Below, one piece after another: positions 61,939 through 64,000 of a stretch of 64,000 nucleotides of DNA. Positions within the stretch are counted from its first letter, which is position 1. Each line of letters opens with the position of its first letter. The position numbers and the translations under genes were made by a program. Source of the DNA: Azotobacter bryophylli (GTDB taxonomy: Bacteria > Pseudomonadota > Gammaproteobacteria > Pseudomonadales > Pseudomonadaceae). The stretch lies in assembly GCF_042643485.1 (NCBI RefSeq), contig NZ_JBHRSJ010000016.1:1-64000 (forward strand), given 5' to 3'. The notes under the pieces are model-generated. The model saw only the letters and a program-made list of their open reading frames with translations. It was not told where the DNA came from and did no database searches.

Positions 61939-62856
61939 ATGCGTACCCGGCTGGATAGCTGTCTTGAGAGTATCAATCAAGTATTGCTGGACAAAGATTC
62001 CCAGGTACGCCTAGCGCTCGCCTGTCTGCTCGCTCGCGGCCACCTGTTGATCGAGGATCTGCCCGGCATGGGCAAGACCACGCTCAGCCACGCCCTGGCC
62101 AGGGTGCTCGGCCTGAGCTTCCAGCGCATCCAATTCACTTCCGACCTGCTGCCAGGGGACATCCTCGGTACGTCGGTGTTCGACAAGGACAGCGGGCAGT
62201 TCGTTTTTCATCCGGGACCGATCTTCGCCGAGCTGGTCCTAGCCGACGAGATCAATCGGGCGACTCCGAAGAGTCAGAGCGCGCTGCTCGAAGCGATGGA
62301 GGAGGGGCAGGTGACCATCGAGGGCGCCACCCGACCACTGCCCGAGCCCTTTTTCGTGATCGCCACGCAGAACCCGGCCAACCAGGGCGGGACCTTCGCC
62401 CTGCCGGAGTCCCAGCTGGACCGCTTCCTCATGCGGTTGTCGCTGGGTTATCCGGCGAAAGCCGCGGAGAAGGCTCTGCTACAGGACGGTTCGCGGCGCG
62501 AATGGTTGCCGCGTCTGGAGCCGCAGCTCGACCGTGCCGCACTCGCCAGGATCCAGGCCGAGGTGACGCAGGTGCGCGCCAGCGATGCACTGATCGATTA
62601 TGTGCTGCGCCTGGTCGGGGCCACCCGCAGCCAGCCGCAAATCGCCTGGGGACTATCGCCGCGCGCCAGCCTCGGCCTGTTGGCCGCGGCGAGGGCCTGG
62701 GCGTATCTCGCAGGGCGCGACTACGTGATTCCCGAGGACGTCCAGGTGGTGCTGCCCGCGGTTGCCGGCCACCGACTGCACGATCGGGCCGATTCCGGCG
62801 GGCATGGCGCCGGCACGCTGGTGCAGTGGCTGCTGCGCGAGGTCTCGGCGGTCTGA
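61939..62856 (+). CDS. MoxR-family AAA ATPase
   Basis: A 305-residue AAA+ ATPase of the MoxR group. It has Walker A EDLPGMGKTTLSHALA, the motif IQFTSDLLPGDILG, Walker B LVLADEINRATPKSQSALLEAMEE and sensor 1 FVIATQNPANQGG, followed by a lid domain (WGLSPRASLGLLAAARAWAYL). MoxR proteins act as chaperones assembling metalloenzyme or envelope complexes. It is followed by DUF58 and TgpA-like genes with overlapping stops and starts, a standard MoxR-DUF58-TgpA arrangement. GAGGAGG lies 8 bp before the ATG; the upstream open frame is antisense to the ATPase gene. Confidence 0.95.
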   Translation: MRTRLDSCLESINQVLLDKDSQVRLALACLLARGHLLIEDLPGMGKTTLSHALARVLGLSFQRIQFTSDLLPGDILGTSVFDKDSGQFVFHPGPIFAELVLADEINRATPKSQSALLEAMEEGQVTIEGATRPLPEPFFVIATQNPANQGGTFALPESQLDRFLMRLSLGYPAKAAEKALLQDGSRREWLPRLEPQLDRAALARIQAEVTQVRASDALIDYVLRLVGATRSQPQIAWGLSPRASLGLLAAARAWAYLAGRDYVIPEDVQVVLPAVAGHRLHDRADSGGHGAGTLVQWLLREVSAV

Positions 62857-63815
62857 TGCTGGCGGAGCGCGCGAACCACTTCCGCGAGCGCTGGATGAAC
62901 CGGCGCTCGCCAGCAGCCGACAGCGTTCGTCTGACCCAGCGTCGCATCTTCATCATCCCCAGTCGGGTCGGGCTGGGGTTCTGTCTGTCCCTGCTGCTGA
63001 TGCTGCTGGCCGCGGTCAATTACCAGAACAGCCTGGCCTACGCCCTGACCTTCCTGCTGGGCTCGGTGTTTCTGGTGAGCATCCTGCACACCTTTCGCAA
63101 TCTGGCCGGACTGAGCCTGCGGGCCGGTACGGTCCCAGCGGTCTTCGCCGGCGAGCAGGCCAGCTTCCGGGTCCATCTGACGAGCGAAGGGCAGGCCCAT
63201 CAGGCCGTGGCGCTGGGCTGGACGAACGGCCCCCTGCAGACGCTGGACGTACCCGCTGAGGGTGCCTGCGAGGCTGTGCTCACGCTTCCGACGGAACGGC
63301 GCGGCTGGCTCAGGGCACCACGCATGCGGGTGGAAAGCCGCTTCCCGTTGGGATTGCTGGTGGCCTGGAGTTGGGTCGATCTGCAGCAGCGGGCGTTGGT
63401 CTATCCGCGACCGCTGCGGGGAGAGCTGCCCTGGTCCGCCGGCCGGGCGATGGATAGCGAGGAGCAGGGACAGCGGCTGCAGAGCCTCGGCGCAGACGAT
63501 TATCAGGGACTGCGCGCTTATCAGCCGGGCGATTCACGGTGCCGCCTCCACTGGAAGGCCTATTCCCGGGGGCAGGGGCTGCTGGTCAAGGAGTTCGCGG
63601 CATTCGGTGGAGGCGAATTGCTATTGGATTTCGACGGTCTGGAGGGCGATCAGGAGAGCCGCCTGTCGCTGCTCTGCCATTGGGTTCTGCAGCTTTCCTC
63701 CAGTCAGCAGCGATTCGTCCTGCGCCTGCCCGATCGAGTGCTCGGCCCCGGGAGCGGCGAGGCGCATCGTAGTGCCTGTCTGCAGGCCCTGGCGCTGTTC
63801 CGGGAGGGGGAATGA
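62856..63815 (+). CDS. DUF58 domain membrane protein
   Basis: A 319-residue inner-membrane protein with two adjacent helices (about 38-78) and a cytoplasmic DUF58 region. The DUF58 motif DDYQGLRAYQPGDSRCRLHWKAYSRGQGLLVKEF is conserved; it lies in a von Willebrand-A-related fold. It acts with MoxR in complexes of unknown function. The start shares one base with the MoxR stop. The stop overlaps the next start by four bases. Confidence 0.92.
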   Translation: MLAERANHFRERWMNRRSPAADSVRLTQRRIFIIPSRVGLGFCLSLLLMLLAAVNYQNSLAYALTFLLGSVFLVSILHTFRNLAGLSLRAGTVPAVFAGEQASFRVHLTSEGQAHQAVALGWTNGPLQTLDVPAEGACEAVLTLPTERRGWLRAPRMRVESRFPLGLLVAWSWVDLQQRALVYPRPLRGELPWSAGRAMDSEEQGQRLQSLGADDYQGLRAYQPGDSRCRLHWKAYSRGQGLLVKEFAAFGGGELLLDFDGLEGDQESRLSLLCHWVLQLSSSQQRFVLRLPDRVLGPGSGEAHRSACLQALALFREGE

Positions 63816-64000
63816 GCGCTGCCGCCCAGATGATCCCGCGCGTCGGACTGACCTGGCTGCTGATCGCCCAACTGCTGGTCATCCTGCCGCACCTGGGGCA
63901 TCTGCCGCTGTGGGTCAGTGGTCTGTGGCTGGGCTGCGCAGCCTGGCGCGTGCAGATCTTCCGAATGCGGGCGCCTTTTCCCGGTGCCTGGGTGAAGATC
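63812..64000 (+). CDS. TgpA-like transglutaminase/DUF3488 protein, 3' truncated by window edge
   Basis: The first 63 residues of a membrane protein: a short lead, then hydrophobic helices (VGLTWLLIAQLLVILPHLG and VSGLWLGCAAW) typical of the N terminus of DUF3488/TgpA proteins. TgpA carries a periplasmic transglutaminase domain downstream, not seen here. The ATG overlaps the DUF58 stop (ATGA). The call is from operon position and the N-terminal pattern. Confidence 0.75.
   Translation, partial: MSAAAQMIPRVGLTWLLIAQLLVILPHLGHLPLWVSGLWLGCAAWRVQIFRMRAPFPGAWVKI

Noticed and set aside
1..64000. CRISPR arrays, tRNA/rRNA genes, insertion sequences, prophage
   Set aside because: Looked for spaced direct repeats, cloverleaf-type sequence, transposase motifs and phage structural genes by eye; none found.

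Overview
The window is a GC-rich chromosomal segment from a gamma-proteobacterium of the Pseudomonadaceae (Pseudomonas or Azotobacter type). The assignment rests on the fabA-fabB pair near gpsA, a fused CbiG/CobJ-type cobalamin gene, families common in Pseudomonas (DUF2790, DUF5064, PlpD-type patatin) and uniform GC-rich codon use. I see no rRNA, tRNA, CRISPR array, intact insertion sequence, prophage or plasmid function. One assembly gap (N run, 46239-46391) interrupts a gspB-like gene.

Layout. 1-3.9 kb: end of cobJ, then a small membrane-anchor gene coupled to a P1B-type metal ATPase. 3.9-9.5 kb (minus): a BMP-type nucleoside/nucleobase ABC transporter (ATPase and two permeases, no binding-protein gene), a 741-bp intergenic region holding a duplicated 37-bp DnaA-box-like element, then yigZ and a RutR-like TetR regulator. 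9.7-17.1 kb: envelope proteins (DUF4105, Sel1 repeats, DUF2790, the type Vd lipase PlpD, a glycine-zipper protein, a 15-residue-repeat protein and DUF2092). 17.4-23.5 kb: a DUF4239 membrane protein, an AI-2E-family transporter and a tripartite efflux operon (OMF lipoprotein, membrane-fusion protein, DUF2955 protein) ending in a small ion channel whose 5' end looks frameshifted. 23.7-28.5 kb: alcohol dehydrogenase with a short CMD-like gene and a divergent LysR gene, a YSC84 lipoprotein, and a divergent Lrp/LysE pair.

28.6-38.4 kb (minus) is the most distinctive block: six tightly packed genes encode a PHA-synthase-like DUF3141 protein, phosphate acyltransferase, acetate kinase, a FabI-type enoyl-ACP reductase, and an RND efflux adaptor and pump. 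It links acyl-phosphate/acyl-chain metabolism to an efflux pump in one apparent transcription unit. 38.6-45.8 kb holds DUF5064, two paralogous secreted repeat proteins with matching tandem upstream motifs, a DUF3313 lipoprotein, a glutathione S-transferase, a PAS-GGDEF diguanylate cyclase, a second two-TM channel and a TPR protein. 46-53.4 kb holds gspA-gspB, DUF1615, DUF4157, DUF1254 and DUF3309 genes and a lytic transglycosylase. An 887-bp stretch without a supportable gene follows, then a SCO protein.

55-64 kb is conserved housekeeping: fabA-fabB, gpsA-DUF4389-sixA, a P2-type cation ATPase, and the start of a moxR-DUF58-TgpA cluster that runs off the window. Most genes lie in short operons with 1-20 bp spacing or 1-4 bp stop/start overlaps, so translational coupling is probably common. 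Functions come from recognising family motifs by eye; no database search was run.
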